Under the pieces are notes generated by a model, which was not told where the DNA came from, did not search any database, and was given only the letters and a program-made list of their open reading frames with translations. Position numbers and translations under genes: made by a program. Of a stretch of 64,000 nucleotides of DNA, positions 1 to 10,360 are shown one piece after another. Numbering within the stretch: position 1 is the stretch's first letter; each line of letters starts with the position of its first letter. The DNA is from Niallia taxi. GTDB taxonomy: Bacteria > Bacillota > Bacilli > Bacillales > Cytobacillaceae. The stretch spans positions 1 through 64,000 of the forward strand of contig NZ_RZTZ01000002.1 of NCBI RefSeq assembly GCF_004005475.1, given 5' to 3'.

Positions 1-30
1 TCGCAGGTTCGAATCCTGCATGACTCACCA
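1..30 (+). tRNA. tRNA-Lys (3' part, cut by window edge)
   Basis: Only the T arm (GGTTCGAATCC with its pairing arm), the acceptor 3' strand and an encoded CCA are present. The 3' strand TGACTCA with discriminator A resembles Bacillus tRNA-Lys. Lys also precedes Leu-Gly-Leu-Arg in the trnB-type cluster order. The anticodon lies outside the window, so identity rests on the acceptor sequence and synteny. Confidence 0.75.
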
Positions 31-34
31 TAAT

Positions 35-119
35 GCGGGTGTGGCGGAATTGGCAGACGCACTAGACTTAGGATCTAGCGCCGCAAGGCGTGGGGGTTCG
101 ACTCCCTTCACCCGCACCA
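35..119 (+). tRNA. tRNA-Leu (anticodon TAG)
   Basis: An 85-nt class II tRNA with a long variable arm. The anticodon loop CTTAGGA lies between paired CTAGA and TCTAG, with the anticodon TAG at 69-71. CCA is encoded. Confidence 0.97.
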
Positions 120-135
120 TTTAATTTGATATCGA

Positions 136-210
136 GCGGAAGTAGTTCAGTGGTAGAACATCACCTTGCCAAGGTGGGGGTCGCGGGTTCGAATCCCGTC
201 TTCCGCTCCA
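136..210 (+). tRNA. tRNA-Gly (anticodon GCC)
   Basis: A 75-nt cloverleaf with acceptor GCGGAAG paired to CTTCCGC. The anticodon loop carries GCC between CACC and GGTG arms. CCA is encoded. Confidence 0.97.
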
Positions 211-224
211 AATATGAAAACAAT

Positions 225-313
225 GCCGGGGTGGCGGAACTGGCAGACGCACAGGACTTAAAATCCTGCGGTAGGTGACTACCGTACCGGTTCGATTCCG
301 GTCCTCGGCACCA
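225..313 (+). tRNA. tRNA-Leu (anticodon TAA)
   Basis: A class II tRNA with a long variable arm (GGTAGGTGACTACC region). The loop CTTAAAA lies between CAGGA and TCCTG and gives anticodon TAA. CCA is encoded. Confidence 0.97.
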
Positions 314-332
314 TTGTTTTTTAAAGAAATTA

Positions 333-409
<77 letters not shown>

Positions 410-415
410 TATATA

Positions 416-492
416 CGGGAAGTAGCTCAGCTTGGTAGAGCACTTGGTTTGGGACCAAGGGGTCGCAGGTTCGAATCCTGTCTTCCCGACCA
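416..492 (+). tRNA. tRNA-Pro (anticodon TGG)
   Basis: Acceptor CGGGAAG pairs with CTTCCCG. The anticodon loop contains TGG between CTTGG and CCAAG. CCA is encoded. Confidence 0.97.
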
Positions 493-507
493 TGAAACAC
501 TTATATT

Positions 508-583
508 GGGGCCTTAGCTCAGCTGGGAGAGCGCCTGCCTTGCACGCAGGAGGTCAGCGGTTCGATCCCGCTAGGCTCCACCA
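508..583 (+). tRNA. tRNA-Ala (anticodon TGC)
   Basis: The 76-nt sequence begins GGGGCCT and carries loop CTTGCAC between CCTGC and GCAGG. CCA is encoded. Confidence 0.97.
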
Positions 584-611
584 ATTATTTGTTAATATCT
601 ATTTGAATAAT

Positions 612-688
612 GGCGGCGTAGCTCAGCTGGCTAGAGCGTACGGTTCATACCCGTGAGGTCGGGGGTTCGATCCCCTCTGCCGCTACCA
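612..688 (+). tRNA. tRNA-Met (elongator, CAT)
   Basis: Begins GGCGGCG with loop TTCATAC. It resembles the elongator tRNA-Met and has a fully paired acceptor, unlike the initiator at 909. CCA is encoded. Confidence 0.93.
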
Positions 689-708
689 TATTCTTTTGGA
701 ACTTGTTT

Positions 709-785
709 GGACCTTTAGCTCAGTTGGTTAGAGCAGACGGCTCATAACCGTCCGGTCGTAGGTTCGAGTCCTACAAGGTCCACCA
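709..785 (+). tRNA. tRNA-Ile2 (CAT, lysidine type)
   Basis: Begins GGACCTTTAG with loop CTCATAA. It matches the Bacillus CAT-anticodon tRNA read as Ile (AUA) after TilS converts C34 to lysidine. The third-of-three position among CAT tRNAs and the GGACC acceptor support this over a methionine tRNA. CCA is encoded. Confidence 0.9.
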
Positions 786-794
786 TGATATCGA

Positions 795-887
795 GGAGGA
801 ATACCCAAGTCCGGCTGAAGGGATCGGTCTTGAAAACCGACAGGCGGGTCAAACCGCGCAGGGGTTCGAATCCCCTTTCCTCCTCCA
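795..887 (+). tRNA. tRNA-Ser (anticodon TGA)
   Basis: A 93-nt class II tRNA with a long variable arm. The loop CTTGAAA lies between TCGGT and ACCGA. CCA is encoded. Confidence 0.97.
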
Positions 888-908
888 TTTTAAATAAAGT
901 TTTATCGT

Positions 909-982
<74 letters not shown>

Positions 983-986
983 TAAT

Positions 987-1063
987 GGTCCGGTAGTTCA
1001 GCTGGTTAGAATGCCTGCCTGTCACGCAGGAGGTCGCGGGTTCGAGTCCCGTCCGGACCGCCA
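987..1063 (+). tRNA. tRNA-Asp (anticodon GTC)
   Basis: Acceptor GGTCCGG pairs with CCGGACC. The loop CTGTCAC lies between CCTGC and GCAGG. It starts 4 nt after the fMet tRNA. CCA is encoded. Confidence 0.97.
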
Positions 1064-1084
1064 TTATAATTTAAAAAATATTAA

Positions 1085-1160
1085 GGCTCAGTAGCTCAGT
1101 CGGTAGAGCAAAGGACTGAAAATCCTTGTGTCGGCGGTTCGATTCCGTCCTGAGCCACCA
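1085..1160 (+). tRNA. tRNA-Phe (anticodon GAA)
   Basis: Acceptor GGCTCAG pairs with CTGAGCC. The loop CTGAAAA lies between AAGGA and TCCTT. CCA is encoded. Confidence 0.97.
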
Positions 1161-1193
1161 TTAATGCCATCGGCGTTAATAAAAAACATCCAT

Positions 1194-1270
1194 GGCGGTT
1201 GTGGCGAAGTGGTTAACGCATCGGATTGTGGCTCCGACATTCGTGGGTTCGATTCCCATCAGTCGCCCCA
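1194..1270 (+). tRNA. tRNA-His (anticodon GTG)
   Basis: The extra G at the 5' end (G-1) faces C73, the histidine identity pair. The loop TTGTGGC lies between TCGGA and TCCGA. CCA is encoded. Confidence 0.97.
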
Positions 1271-1290
1271 TATTTTAATAATTTAATAAC

Positions 1291-1364
1291 GCGGGTGTAG
1301 TTTAATGGTAAAACCTCAGCCTTCCAAGCTGATGTCGTGAGTTCGATTCTCATCACCCGCTCCA
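1291..1364 (+). tRNA. tRNA-Gly (anticodon TCC)
   Basis: Acceptor GCGGGTG pairs with CACCCGC. The loop CTTCCAA lies between TCAGC and GCTGA. CCA is encoded. Confidence 0.97.
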
Positions 1365-1370
1365 TTATAT

Positions 1371-1447
<77 letters not shown>

Positions 1448-1455
1448 TATATTGT

Positions 1456-1530
1456 TCCGCAGTAGCTCAGTGGTAGAGCACTCGGCTGTTAACCGAGCGG
1501 TCGTAGGTTCGAATCCTACCTGCGGAGCCA
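1456..1530 (+). tRNA. tRNA-Asn (anticodon GTT)
   Basis: Acceptor TCCGCAG pairs with CTGCGGA. The loop CTGTTAA lies between CTCGG and CCGAG. CCA is encoded. Confidence 0.97.
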
Positions 1531-1538
1531 TTTTTTTT

Positions 1539-1629
1539 GGGGAAGTACTCAAGAGGCTGAAGAGGCGCCCCTGCTAAGGGTGTAGGTCGCGTAAGCGGCG
1601 CGAGGGTTCAAATCCCTCCTTCTCCGCCA
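1539..1629 (+). tRNA. tRNA-Ser (anticodon GCT)
   Basis: A class II tRNA with a long variable arm. The loop CTGCTAA lies between GCCCC and GGGTG-side pairs. The acceptor holds one G-U wobble (third pair). CCA is encoded. Confidence 0.95.
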
Positions 1630-1632
1630 TTC

Positions 1633-1704
1633 GGCCCATTGGTCAAGCGGTTAAGACACCGCCCTTTCACGGCGGTAACACGGGTTCGAATCCCGTATGG
1701 GTCA
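1633..1704 (+). tRNA. tRNA-Glu (anticodon TTC), no encoded CCA
   Basis: Acceptor GGCCCAT pairs with ATGGGTC (one G-U). The loop CTTTCAC lies between CCGCC and GGCGG. After discriminator A1704 the sequence is TAC, not CCA. It is the last tRNA of the cluster, as in B. subtilis trnB, and is followed by a terminator. Confidence 0.96.
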
Positions 1705-1713
1705 TACAAAAAA

Positions 1714-1770
1714 TAGAAAGAGCTGTTGGTTAAGTTGCCAACAGCTCTTTCTATTGCTTTCTTTTATTTT
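1714..1770 (+). terminator. Rho-independent terminator of the tRNA cluster
   Basis: A perfect 16-bp inverted repeat (1714-1729 with 1738-1753, 8-nt loop) is followed by a T-rich tail. It lies 10 nt after tRNA-Glu. Confidence 0.93.
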
Positions 1771-1833
1771 CACCTGTGGATAACTTAAAATACTAGACTT
1801 TAATCATTTATAGTCTAGTTATATTAGTAAGGT

Positions 1834-1866
1834 AGGGCAAGCTATTTAGAACTTGCCCTTTTTTAT
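1834..1866 (+). terminator. Possible second terminator (plus direction)
   Basis: The 8-bp stem AGGGCAAG/CTTGCCCT (1834-1841 with 1852-1859) is followed by six T on the plus strand. It overlaps the last codons of the minus-strand gene ending at 1846. That gene's own terminator may be the 8-bp repeat 1792-1799/1812-1819 further down. Confidence 0.5.
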
Positions 1867-2058
1867 GTCCTCTTCTAATTTATCTCTGTCCGTCATTAAT
1901 TTTTGACCAGGATTATTTAAGTCGAAATCAGAGAACATACCTGTGTTTGGACCCCTAAAAATATCGGTAGCTAGAATTTTTTTGTCCGGTGCATCAAAGT
2001 ATGGATTTGGATCTTTCTGGTTTTGTTCCAATAGATATTCTTCTTCACTTTTACTCAT
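1846..2058 (-). CDS. Small acidic hypothetical protein (70 aa)
   Basis: I do not recognise this family. It is a 70-residue, charged, soluble-looking protein with no membrane segment or cysteine; the N-terminus is rich in Glu and Gln and the C-terminus is Lys-rich. It is real by context: a good Shine-Dalgarno (AAGGAGGGA on the minus strand, about 2067-2075) lies at proper spacing from the ATG. It stands alone between the tRNA cluster and the divergent glycogen operon. Stop and downstream hairpin overlap. Function unknown. Confidence 0.7.
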   Translation of the reverse strand: MSKSEEEYLLEQNQKDPNPYFDAPDKKILATDIFRGPNTGMFSDFDLNNPGQKLMTDRDKLEEDIKKGKF

Positions 2059-2368
2059 TAGGAAATCCCTCCTTCTTTCTTACCTTTATATCCTTTCTAA
2101 AATGAACATAAACTATGTTATAAAAAACATCAGCGTTTTTTGCATGACTAAACATAAAAAGTTATTTAATGTCATAAAATTTTAAAAAAACAGAAAAGGG
2201 TTTATAACAACACTAATAGAATATTACATTTAATTGAACTATTTTATTCTTAAGCAAATTATTTTCCCGTAGGAGTGATGTAGTTTTAAAACTAGCAAAA
2301 AAGGGAAAATGGTTTGTACAAATTATTATTTTTACAGTCGAATTAAATCAATAGTCAAAGAAAGTAGG
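2059..2368. other. Intergenic region between hypothetical gene and glgB
   Basis: An AT-rich divergent spacer that must hold the promoters of both flanking genes. I see no confident sigma-A pair. In B. subtilis the glg operon is sporulation-controlled (sigma-E), but I could not assign a convincing sigma-E motif here. Confidence 0.5.
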
Positions 2369-4309
2369 ATGATTGTGGAGACAGTATTCCCAACTGAATT
2401 TCAGCAGCATTTATTTCATGAAGGTAATCTATTTGAAAGCTATCATTTGTTTGGATCTCATGTAAAGGAAGAAAACGGTAGATTATGCACTGTTTTCTGT
2501 GTGTGGGCACCGAATGCTCAGACAGTCCGACTAGTAGGAGATTTTAACAATTGGAACGGTGAGGGATTTGACCTTCAAAAAATAAATAAAGAAGGAATAT
2601 GGCTAATAAGTATTTCTGAGGATCTTACTGGTGCTATATACAAATATGAAATTACCGGTCAAGATGGCAGGAAACAGCTCAAAGCTGATCCATATGCCTT
2701 TTATTCGGAAGTAAGGCCAAATACAGCTTCGATCGTTTATTCATTGGAGGGTTACGCTTGGAATGATGCAAAATGGATTCAAAAAAAGAAAAGAAAACAA
2801 TTTTTGAAAGAGCCTGTATCCATTTATGAAGTACATTTAGGTTCTTGGAAACTAAAAGAGGACGGCTCGCTGTATACTTACAGAGAATTAGCAATGGAGC
2901 TTATTCCTTATGTATTGGATCTTGGCTTTACTCATATAGAGATATTGCCGATCGTGGAGCATCCGTTAGATATCTCTTGGGGTTACCAAGGAACTGGCTA
3001 TTATTCTGCAACAAGCAGGTTTGGAGAGCCAAAGGATTTTATGTATTTTGTGGATCAATGTCATCAAAATGGTCTTGGAGTAATCTTGGACTGGGCACCA
3101 GGTCATTTTTGCAAGGATGCTCATGGTTTATATCAATTTGATGGCTCGAGTCAATTTGACTATCCAAATGCTACGGACAGAGAAAATATTGTATGGGGAA
3201 CAGCTAACTTTGACCTGGGAAGAATGGAAGTGCACAGCTTTTTAATATCGAATGCAATTTTCTGGATGGATTATTTTCATATTGATGGGTTTAGAGTAGA
3301 TGCCGTTTCTAAAATCATTTACTGGCCGAATTCTACTGATAATACAGTGAACCCATATGGAATTGATTTTTTACAAAAGCTAAACACAACAGTAAGCCAA
3401 TATGACCCTACTGTTTTGATGTTTGCAGAGGATTCCAGTGATTTGCCTCAAGTAACAGCACCTGTCCATTATGGAGGCATAGGCTTCCATTATAAATGGA
3501 ATATGGGATGGATGAATGACCTGCTTTCCTATATGGAAACAGAATCATCTCAAAGAAGGCATGAACATAATAAAATTACTTTTTCATTGCATTACGCCTT
3601 TTCAGAAAATTTTGTGCTCCCATTATCCCATGATGAGGTTGTTCACGGCAAAAAATCTCTTCTAGATAAAATGCCAGGTGATTACTGGCAAAAGTTTGCA
3701 CAGTTTAGACTTCTTATTGGATATATGATGACACATCCAGGAAAGAAGCTATTATTTATGGGGGCAGAGCTTGCCCAGTTTTCTGAATGGAAGGATAAAG
3801 AGCAGCTTGATTGGATGTTAATGGATTATGACATGCACCAAAAGGCAAATGTCTTTTTTAAAGAAGCATTAAAACTGTATAAACGCTCTAAACCTCTATA
3901 TGAATTGGATCATCTCCAGGAAGGGTATGAATGGATTGATGCCAATAACCACGAACAATCGATTTTCTCCTTTATCAGGCAAGGAGAAAAGGAAGAAGAT
4001 TTCCTAATAGTAATCTGCAACTTTACTTATCATACGTATGAAGAATATCTAATCGGCGTACCGAAGGCCGGAAGCTATCGAGAAATATTAAACAGCGATG
4101 ATGAACGGTTCGGCGGAGCCAATTATATAAACAAAAAAATTATAAAGGCCAAAGAGAACTCGTTCCATGGGAGGCCATATTCCATTCCAGTGACGATTCC
4201 AGCTTATAGCATCATTATCTTACGGCCAGTCCAACATCGGAAGGGGAGAAAAGAGAATGGGAAAGAAACGGTGCGTCGCAATGCTATTAGCGGGAGGAAA
4301 GGGAAGTAG
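2369..4309 (+). CDS. glgB: 1,4-alpha-glucan branching enzyme GlgB
   Basis: Forms alpha-1,6 branches in glycogen (EC 2.4.1.18; GH13, cytoplasmic). An N-terminal CBM48 domain (VWAPNA, GDFNNW) is followed by the GH13 barrel with nucleophile Asp about 311 (DGFRVDAV), acid/base Glu about 354 (FAEDSSD) and the SHDEV Asp about 422. I chose ATG 2369, giving 646 aa beginning [11 protein letters not shown], because the family starts near there. An upstream in-frame ATG at 2309 has a GGG too close to act as a Shine-Dalgarno, and GTG 2375 is a third option. The C-terminal tail is Lys/Arg-rich and runs 53 bp into glgC. First gene of the glgBCDAP operon. Confidence 0.96.
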   Translation: MIVETVFPTEFQQHLFHEGNLFESYHLFGSHVKEENGRLCTVFCVWAPNAQTVRLVGDFNNWNGEGFDLQKINKEGIWLISISEDLTGAIYKYEITGQDGRKQLKADPYAFYSEVRPNTASIVYSLEGYAWNDAKWIQKKKRKQFLKEPVSIYEVHLGSWKLKEDGSLYTYRELAMELIPYVLDLGFTHIEILPIVEHPLDISWGYQGTGYYSATSRFGEPKDFMYFVDQCHQNGLGVILDWAPGHFCKDAHGLYQFDGSSQFDYPNATDRENIVWGTANFDLGRMEVHSFLISNAIFWMDYFHIDGFRVDAVSKIIYWPNSTDNTVNPYGIDFLQKLNTTVSQYDPTVLMFAEDSSDLPQVTAPVHYGGIGFHYKWNMGWMNDLLSYMETESSQRRHEHNKITFSLHYAFSENFVLPLSHDEVVHGKKSLLDKMPGDYWQKFAQFRLLIGYMMTHPGKKLLFMGAELAQFSEWKDKEQLDWMLMDYDMHQKANVFFKEALKLYKRSKPLYELDHLQEGYEWIDANNHEQSIFSFIRQGEKEEDFLIVICNFTYHTYEEYLIGVPKAGSYREILNSDDERFGGANYINKKIIKAKENSFHGRPYSIPVTIPAYSIIILRPVQHRKGRKENGKETVRRNAISGRKGK

Positions 4310-5402
4310 ACTTTATTCTTTGACAACAAATCTGGCTAAGCCAGCCATTCCATTTGGTGGCAAATATCGAATCATTGATTTTACTTTGAGCAATTGCTCT
4401 AATTCAGGAATTGAAACCGTTGGTGTGCTGACTCAATATCAGCCCCTTGTCCTGAATTCTTATATAGGGATAGGCAGTGCATGGGATTTAGATAGGGTAA
4501 ATGGAGGCGTCACCGTATTACCTCCATACAGTGAATCTTCAGAAGTGAAATGGTATACAGGAACTGCAAGTGCTATTTACCAAAACCAAAATTATCTTTC
4601 TCAGTATGATCCTGAATATGTGCTTATTCTTTCTGGTGATCATATTTATAAAATGAATTATGAATCAATGCTAGACTATCATATTCAAAAACAAGCAGAT
4701 GCCTCTATTTCTGTTATTGAAGTTCCGTGGCATGAAGCTAGTAGATTCGGTATTATGAACACGAATGATCAAATGGATATTATTGAATTTGAAGAGAAGC
4801 CAAAAAAGCCAAAAAACAATCTCGCATCAATGGGCATCTACATATTTAAATGGAAAGTGTTAAAGGAATTGCTGGAAGAAGACGATGAAAACGGCAATTC
4901 TACCCATGACTTTGGAAAAGATATCATCCCAATGCTTATTGAAAAGCAAAGAAAGGTTGTCGCTTACCCATTCAAGGGCTATTGGAAGGATGTTGGTACA
5001 GTACAAAGTTTATGGGAGGCTAATATGGACTTATTGGATGATTCAAGTGAATTGAACATCTCAGACTATAACTGGAGAATATACACAGTTAATCCTAATC
5101 ATCCACCCCAATATATTTCGAGTGATGCAATTGTGAAAGAGTCTTTAATAAACGAAGGCTGCACGATTAATGGAAATATTGAAAAGTCAATCGTGTTTCA
5201 AGGAGTAAACGTGGGTACAGGCTCGATTGTCCGAAGTTCTGTCATAATGCCTGATGCTCGGATTGGCGAAAATACTTATATTGAAAAGGCTATTGTTCCA
5301 TCTGAGATTGAGATACCTGATGGAATGGTCATTAAGCCAAGAGACGGTAATGATGATGTTGTACTAGTAACAGAAGAAATGGTTAATGCATTTGTATCCT
5401 GA
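4257..5402 (+). CDS. glgC: Glucose-1-phosphate adenylyltransferase GlgC
   Basis: Makes ADP-glucose from glucose-1-phosphate and ATP (EC 2.7.7.27), the committed step of glycogen synthesis. The N-terminal nucleotidyltransferase signature AGGKGSRL (about 12-19), the DFTLSN segment and the GTASAIYQN region are followed by a left-handed beta-helix C-terminus. At 381 aa it has the usual Bacillus length. Its Shine-Dalgarno (AAGGGGAG, about 4240-4247) and start lie inside the 3' end of glgB, so the two genes overlap by 53 bp in different frames. Confidence 0.97.
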   Translation: MGKKRCVAMLLAGGKGSRLYSLTTNLAKPAIPFGGKYRIIDFTLSNCSNSGIETVGVLTQYQPLVLNSYIGIGSAWDLDRVNGGVTVLPPYSESSEVKWYTGTASAIYQNQNYLSQYDPEYVLILSGDHIYKMNYESMLDYHIQKQADASISVIEVPWHEASRFGIMNTNDQMDIIEFEEKPKKPKNNLASMGIYIFKWKVLKELLEEDDENGNSTHDFGKDIIPMLIEKQRKVVAYPFKGYWKDVGTVQSLWEANMDLLDDSSELNISDYNWRIYTVNPNHPPQYISSDAIVKESLINEGCTINGNIEKSIVFQGVNVGTGSIVRSSVIMPDARIGENTYIEKAIVPSEIEIPDGMVIKPRDGNDDVVLVTEEMVNAFVS

Positions 5403-5429
5403 CAAACAGAGAATAGGGAGGGGTTTTCA

Positions 5430-6458
5430 GTGTTAAAAACAATGCTAGGGGTAATTGATGCAACAACATATCATCATGATTTAGAAGAATTGATTTCGCA
5501 CAGGACGCTTGCTGCCTTGCCGATAGGCGGAAGATACAGGCTCATCGACTTCGTCCTTTCTAATATGGTGAATTCCGGGATAGGAAGTGTAGCAATTTTT
5601 CCTAAGTACCAATACAGATCCTTAATGGATCATCTTGGTTCAGGGAAGAATTGGGATTTGGATAGAAAAAGAGATGGATTGTTTTTCTTTCCGGCTTCTA
5701 TTACGGATGGAGATAGCGAAGGGATAGGTTCTTTCAATCAATTTGCCGCAAATATGGATTATTTCTACCGCAGCAAACAAGAATATGCTTTAGTAGCAAA
5801 TTGCTTCACCGTTTTTAACATGGACTTTAACCCCGTCCTTATTCGGCATTTGACATCAGGATGTGATATAACAGAAATCACGAATAACGGTGCTTCATTG
5901 GAAGTCTACCTTATCAAAAAGTCATTATTAATAGACTTAATTTTGACACGAGATATCACTGGTTATACATGCATGAAGGACGTTATGCTTGATCATAATC
6001 ATGAATACAAAATATGCCATTATGAATACAATGGCTATGCAGAAAAAATATCTTCTATTTCTAACTATTTTGAAGTAAGCAGGGACATATTGAATGCAGA
6101 AACATGGAAACAGCTATTTATTAAGGAGCGGCCAATTTTTACGAAGGTAAAGGATGAACCACCGACTCGTTATACAAGCACAGGAGAAGTAAAAAACTCC
6201 ATGATTGCAAATGGCTGCATTATTGAAGGAGACATTGAAAACAGTATCATTTCAAGAGCTGTTAAAATTGGCAAAGGATCTCGCCTCAAAAATTGCATTA
6301 TTATGCAAAAATGCTCTATAGGTGATAATTGTGTATTAGAAAATGTAATTTTAGATAAAGATGTTACGGTAGGAAATGACACGGTAATGACTGGAAGTAA
6401 AAATACACCATTTGTCGTTAGAAAAGGGACAGTGCAGGGAGCGTTGATGAATTCGTGA
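5430..6458 (+). CDS. glgD: GlgD, non-catalytic-type ADP-glucose pyrophosphorylase subunit
   Basis: A paralogue of GlgC (342 aa). It keeps the fold ([13 protein letters not shown], a C-terminal hexapeptide-like helix with repeated INSI/KNCI strands) but lacks the GGKGSRL nucleotide-binding loop, so it is probably catalytically weak or inactive. In Bacilli GlgD forms a complex with GlgC and raises its activity. GTG start with Shine-Dalgarno GGGAGGGG. The last bases overlap glgA by 4 bp (GTGA), suggesting translational coupling. Confidence 0.94.
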   Translation: MLKTMLGVIDATTYHHDLEELISHRTLAALPIGGRYRLIDFVLSNMVNSGIGSVAIFPKYQYRSLMDHLGSGKNWDLDRKRDGLFFFPASITDGDSEGIGSFNQFAANMDYFYRSKQEYALVANCFTVFNMDFNPVLIRHLTSGCDITEITNNGASLEVYLIKKSLLIDLILTRDITGYTCMKDVMLDHNHEYKICHYEYNGYAEKISSISNYFEVSRDILNAETWKQLFIKERPIFTKVKDEPPTRYTSTGEVKNSMIANGCIIEGDIENSIISRAVKIGKGSRLKNCIIMQKCSIGDNCVLENVILDKDVTVGNDTVMTGSKNTPFVVRKGTVQGALMNS

Positions 6459-7906
6459 AAGTAATGTTTGCAGTATCAGAATGTGTACCATTTATTAAAT
6501 CAGGAGGACTAGCAGATGTAGCTGGTTCTCTTCCGAAAGAGCTTGTGAAGCAAGGAACAGAGGTTACTGTCATCATGCCAAAATACAAAGATATTCCTGA
6601 GAAGTATTTAGGCGATTTGGAGAAGGTGATGGACTTCCGTGTACAGGTTGGCTGGAGAAACCAGTATTGCGGCATTGAAAAATTGCAGCAGGATGGCATT
6701 ACTTTTTATTTTATTGATAATGAGTACTACTTTAATAGACAGGGTTTATACGGTTATTTTGATGATGGAGAAAGGTTTTCTTTCTTTAACAGAGCAGTGC
6801 TGGAAAGCCTTTCTTATTTATCTTACTACCCAGATATTATTCACTGTCATGATTGGCATACTGCCATGATTCCATTTATGCTGAATGTAGACTATAAGTG
6901 GAGAAGGGAATATAGTCAAATCAAGACAGTATTCACTATACATAATCTTCAATTCCAAGGAATTATGCCAAGAGGGGCTCTTGGCGATTTGCTTAATATA
7001 AATGACGATCATTTTACGACAGATCAGTTAGAGTTTTATGGGAACGTTAATTTCATGAAAGCAGCATTGGTTGCTTCTGACAAGGTAACGACTGTTAGCC
7101 CAACATATATGAATGAAATACAAACAGATTATTACGGGGAGAAGCTTAATCAGCTTCTGGAGTTAAGGCAAAGCGACTTAACTGGAATCATCAATGGGAT
7201 AGACGAGGAAGTATATAATCCTGCAACAGATGATGTCATTATTCAAAAATACTCGAATACAAATATTAATGGAAAGGTCGCAAATAAACTTCATATCCAA
7301 AAGATGTTTGGGTTAAAGGAAGATGAATCTATTCCGGTCATTTCCATGATAACAAGGCTGACAAGTCAAAAAGGACTTGAGCTAGTCCGCCATGTCTTCC
7401 ATGAAATTATGGAGGAGGATGTGCAGTTTCTTGTGCTAGGCACAGGTGATCCTGAATTCGAAAATTTCTTTAGAGAAATGGAGTTCAAATATCCCGATAA
7501 GTGCAAAGCGTATATTGGTTTTGATGAAAACTTGGCACATAAATTATATGCAGGAGCAGATCTTTTCCTGATGCCTTCCAAGTTTGAACCATGCGGGCTT
7601 GGCCAGTTAATTGCATTGCAATACGGGAATATCCCTATTGTCAGAGAGACTGGGGGATTAAATGACACAGTGTTTTCATACAATGAATCTACGAATAGCG
7701 GAAATGGTTTTAGTTTCACTAATTTCAATGCTCACGACATGCTCTATACTATCCGAAGAGCGTTACAAATCTATCAAGATAAAGACGTATGGAGCACTAT
7801 TGTTAAGAATGCAATGACAATGGATAATAGCTGGGCACAGTCAGCATTTAAATATAACCAATTATATGCTGAGCTTATCTCAAGGAGTGAAACACATGTT
7901 TTCTAA
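6455..7906 (+). CDS. glgA: Glycogen synthase GlgA (ADP-glucose dependent)
   Basis: Elongates alpha-1,4-glucan from ADP-glucose (EC 2.4.1.21; GT5). The N-terminal [14 protein letters not shown] motif (about residues 15-28) binds ADP-glucose; the C-terminal Rossmann domain carries [12 protein letters not shown], the E-x7-E region of retaining GT-B enzymes. 483 aa, normal length. GTG start coupled to the glgD stop by a 4-bp overlap. Confidence 0.97.
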   Translation: MKVMFAVSECVPFIKSGGLADVAGSLPKELVKQGTEVTVIMPKYKDIPEKYLGDLEKVMDFRVQVGWRNQYCGIEKLQQDGITFYFIDNEYYFNRQGLYGYFDDGERFSFFNRAVLESLSYLSYYPDIIHCHDWHTAMIPFMLNVDYKWRREYSQIKTVFTIHNLQFQGIMPRGALGDLLNINDDHFTTDQLEFYGNVNFMKAALVASDKVTTVSPTYMNEIQTDYYGEKLNQLLELRQSDLTGIINGIDEEVYNPATDDVIIQKYSNTNINGKVANKLHIQKMFGLKEDESIPVISMITRLTSQKGLELVRHVFHEIMEEDVQFLVLGTGDPEFENFFREMEFKYPDKCKAYIGFDENLAHKLYAGADLFLMPSKFEPCGLGQLIALQYGNIPIVRETGGLNDTVFSYNESTNSGNGFSFTNFNAHDMLYTIRRALQIYQDKDVWSTIVKNAMTMDNSWAQSAFKYNQLYAELISRSETHVF

Positions 7907-10301
7907 CAAGGAAAATTTTAAAACCTACTTTTTACAAAAGCTTGAGATGACTTACGGCAAACCGTTTGAAGATTGCACTAACAGCGATCACTTCCAAACA
8001 TTAGGACATATGATCAGGGAGTATGTAAGCGGAGATTGGATTAATACAAATGAACTTTACCGAAGAAACAAAGGAAAACAAGTGTATTATTTATCAATAG
8101 AATTTTTATTGGGAAGATTACTGCACCATAATTTAATTAACCTAGGAATTGATAAGGTAGTAGAGGAAGGGTTTGCAGATTTAGGAATAGACCTTTCTGA
8201 TATTGAAGAGATTGAATGTGATGCAGGTCTTGGCAATGGAGGACTTGGAAGACTTGCGGCTTGTTTCCTTGATTCATTGGCTACTTTAAATCTCCCAGGT
8301 CATGGTTTTGGAATCCGTTATAAGCATGGCTTATTTGAACAGAAAATTGTTGACGGATATCAGCTAGAACTGCCGGAGCAATGGTTAAGGCACGGGCAAG
8401 TGTGGGAAGTACGTAAGGAGGACTTAGCTGTTGATATTTCCTTCTGGGGGCATGTAGATTCCTATGACAAAGATGGCAAGTTACAGTTTCGGCATTTGAA
8501 TGCTGAAACTGTAACTGCTGTTCCTCATGATATACCTGTAATCGGATATAACAGCAGTACGGTTAACACGCTCAGATTGTGGAATGCGGAGCCTGCCTCT
8601 CTCCTTGCAAAGGATGTAGCGGACATCATGAAATACAAAAGGGAAACAGAAGCAATCTCAGAATTCCTGTACCCGGATGATGCACATGATGAAGGAAAAA
8701 TATTACGTTTAAAACAGCAGTATTTTTTAGTTTCTTCAAGCCTTCAGTCCATTATAAAGGACTATAAGCAGCAATATAAAGACATAAAGGATTTCCATGA
8801 GCATGTCAGCATTCATGTGAATGATACACATCCCGTTTTAGCAATCCCTGAGCTTATGAGAATCTTAATTGATAAAGAAGGATTAAGCTGGAATGATGCT
8901 TGGACCATAACAACAGGTGCAATATCTTATACAAATCATACAACCTTGTCTGAGGCATTAGAGAAATGGCCGATTTCGATTTTTCAGCCGTTATTGCCAA
9001 GGATTTATATGATTATAAATGAGATAAATGAACGCTTTTGCCAACAGCTGTGGGATATATATCCAGGTGATTTTAACCGAATTGAAAATATGGCGATCAT
9101 TGCACATGGCATGGTTAAGATGGCTCATCTAGCATTAGTAGGGAGCCATAGTGTAAATGGTGTAGCAGAAATCCATACAGAGATTTTGAAAAAGCGAGAA
9201 ATGGCAGAGTTTTATCAAATTTTCCCAGAGAAATTTAATAACAAGACAAATGGAATTACACATAGACGCTGGCTGATAAAGTCAAATCCAAAGCTTACAA
9301 GTCTTATTAGCAATACAATCGGGACAGAGTGGATTGAGACACCTTCAAATCTCGAAAAGCTATTAGCTTATAAGCAAGATTCATCGTTCCTTGAACAGCT
9401 TTCCACAGTTAAACAGGAAAATAAACAAAAGCTAGCGACTATCATCAAGGACAGTAATGGTATCATTGTTGATCCTCATTCTATCTTCGATATCCAAGTA
9501 AAGAGGCTGCATGCATACAAGCGGCAATTGTTGAATGTCCTGCATATCATACACCTATATAACCGCCTTAAAGAAAATCCATCCTTACCTATAACTCCTA
9601 GGACATTTGTTTTTGGAGCCAAGGCATCGCCTGGTTACTATTATGCAAAAAAGATTATTAAGCTGATTAATGCTGTAGCGGAAAAAATTAATCAAGATAA
9701 AACGATTGAAGATAAATTAAAAGTAGTATTTTTGGAGAATTACCGTGTTTCTCTTGCAGAGCACATTTTCCCGGCAGCAGATGTAAGTGAACAGATTTCA
9801 ACGGCAAGTAAAGAGGCCTCTGGAACAGGCAATATGAAGTTTATGATAAATGGTGCATTGACTGTTGGAACTCTAGATGGAGCTAATATTGAGATGCGAG
9901 ATTTAGTCGGAGATGAAAATATTTTCATATTCGGCATGAATCCAGACCAAGTGCTTGAATTGTATAAAAATGGTGGATATAAATCAGCCGAATATTATCA
10001 TCATGATAAACGAATTCATCAAGTTATCGATCAATTGAAAAATGGCTTCTTTTCGACAAATATTAATGAATTTGAACCGATTGTTGATTCGTTGCTGACA
10101 GAAAATGATCAGTATTTCCTGCTGAAGGATTTCCATTCTTATGCAAGTGTTCAGGAGGCTGTCGACAAAGCTTATCAGGACAAACAAAAATGGCTTGAAA
10201 AGTGTACTGTCAATATTGCAAAAGCTGGTCATTTCTCCAGTGACCGTACGATTAAGGAATATGCAGAGGAAATATGGAATATTAAAGGGTTAGTACATTA
10301 A
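7896..10301 (+). CDS. glgP: Glycogen phosphorylase GlgP
   Basis: Releases glucose-1-phosphate from glycogen with phosphate (EC 2.4.1.1; GT35, PLP-dependent). The PLP segment [17 protein letters not shown] holds the Schiff-base lysine. I chose ATG 7896 (801 aa) because AAGGAG at 7880-7885 sits at correct spacing and the family begins near MFSNKENF; the upstream in-frame ATG at 7866 has no Shine-Dalgarno. The start overlaps glgA by 11 bp. Last gene of the operon. Having degradation and synthesis in one operon implies that activity is controlled after transcription. Confidence 0.97.
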   Translation: MFSNKENFKTYFLQKLEMTYGKPFEDCTNSDHFQTLGHMIREYVSGDWINTNELYRRNKGKQVYYLSIEFLLGRLLHHNLINLGIDKVVEEGFADLGIDLSDIEEIECDAGLGNGGLGRLAACFLDSLATLNLPGHGFGIRYKHGLFEQKIVDGYQLELPEQWLRHGQVWEVRKEDLAVDISFWGHVDSYDKDGKLQFRHLNAETVTAVPHDIPVIGYNSSTVNTLRLWNAEPASLLAKDVADIMKYKRETEAISEFLYPDDAHDEGKILRLKQQYFLVSSSLQSIIKDYKQQYKDIKDFHEHVSIHVNDTHPVLAIPELMRILIDKEGLSWNDAWTITTGAISYTNHTTLSEALEKWPISIFQPLLPRIYMIINEINERFCQQLWDIYPGDFNRIENMAIIAHGMVKMAHLALVGSHSVNGVAEIHTEILKKREMAEFYQIFPEKFNNKTNGITHRRWLIKSNPKLTSLISNTIGTEWIETPSNLEKLLAYKQDSSFLEQLSTVKQENKQKLATIIKDSNGIIVDPHSIFDIQVKRLHAYKRQLLNVLHIIHLYNRLKENPSLPITPRTFVFGAKASPGYYYAKKIIKLINAVAEKINQDKTIEDKLKVVFLENYRVSLAEHIFPAADVSEQISTASKEASGTGNMKFMINGALTVGTLDGANIEMRDLVGDENIFIFGMNPDQVLELYKNGGYKSAEYYHHDKRIHQVIDQLKNGFFSTNINEFEPIVDSLLTENDQYFLLKDFHSYASVQEAVDKAYQDKQKWLEKCTVNIAKAGHFSSDRTIKEYAEEIWNIKGLVH

Positions 10302-10316
10302 GAGAAACGCACTGAT

Positions 10317-10360
10317 GCGATTGTCAGACTTTCGTCAGACAATCGCTGTTTTTATTTTTT
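10317..10360. terminator. Bidirectional terminator glgP / yteA
   Basis: The 9-bp stem GCGATTGTC/GACAATCGC (10317-10325 with 10338-10346) is followed by a T-rich run on the plus strand, 15 nt after the glgP stop. The yteA stop lies in the T-run. Confidence 0.85.
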
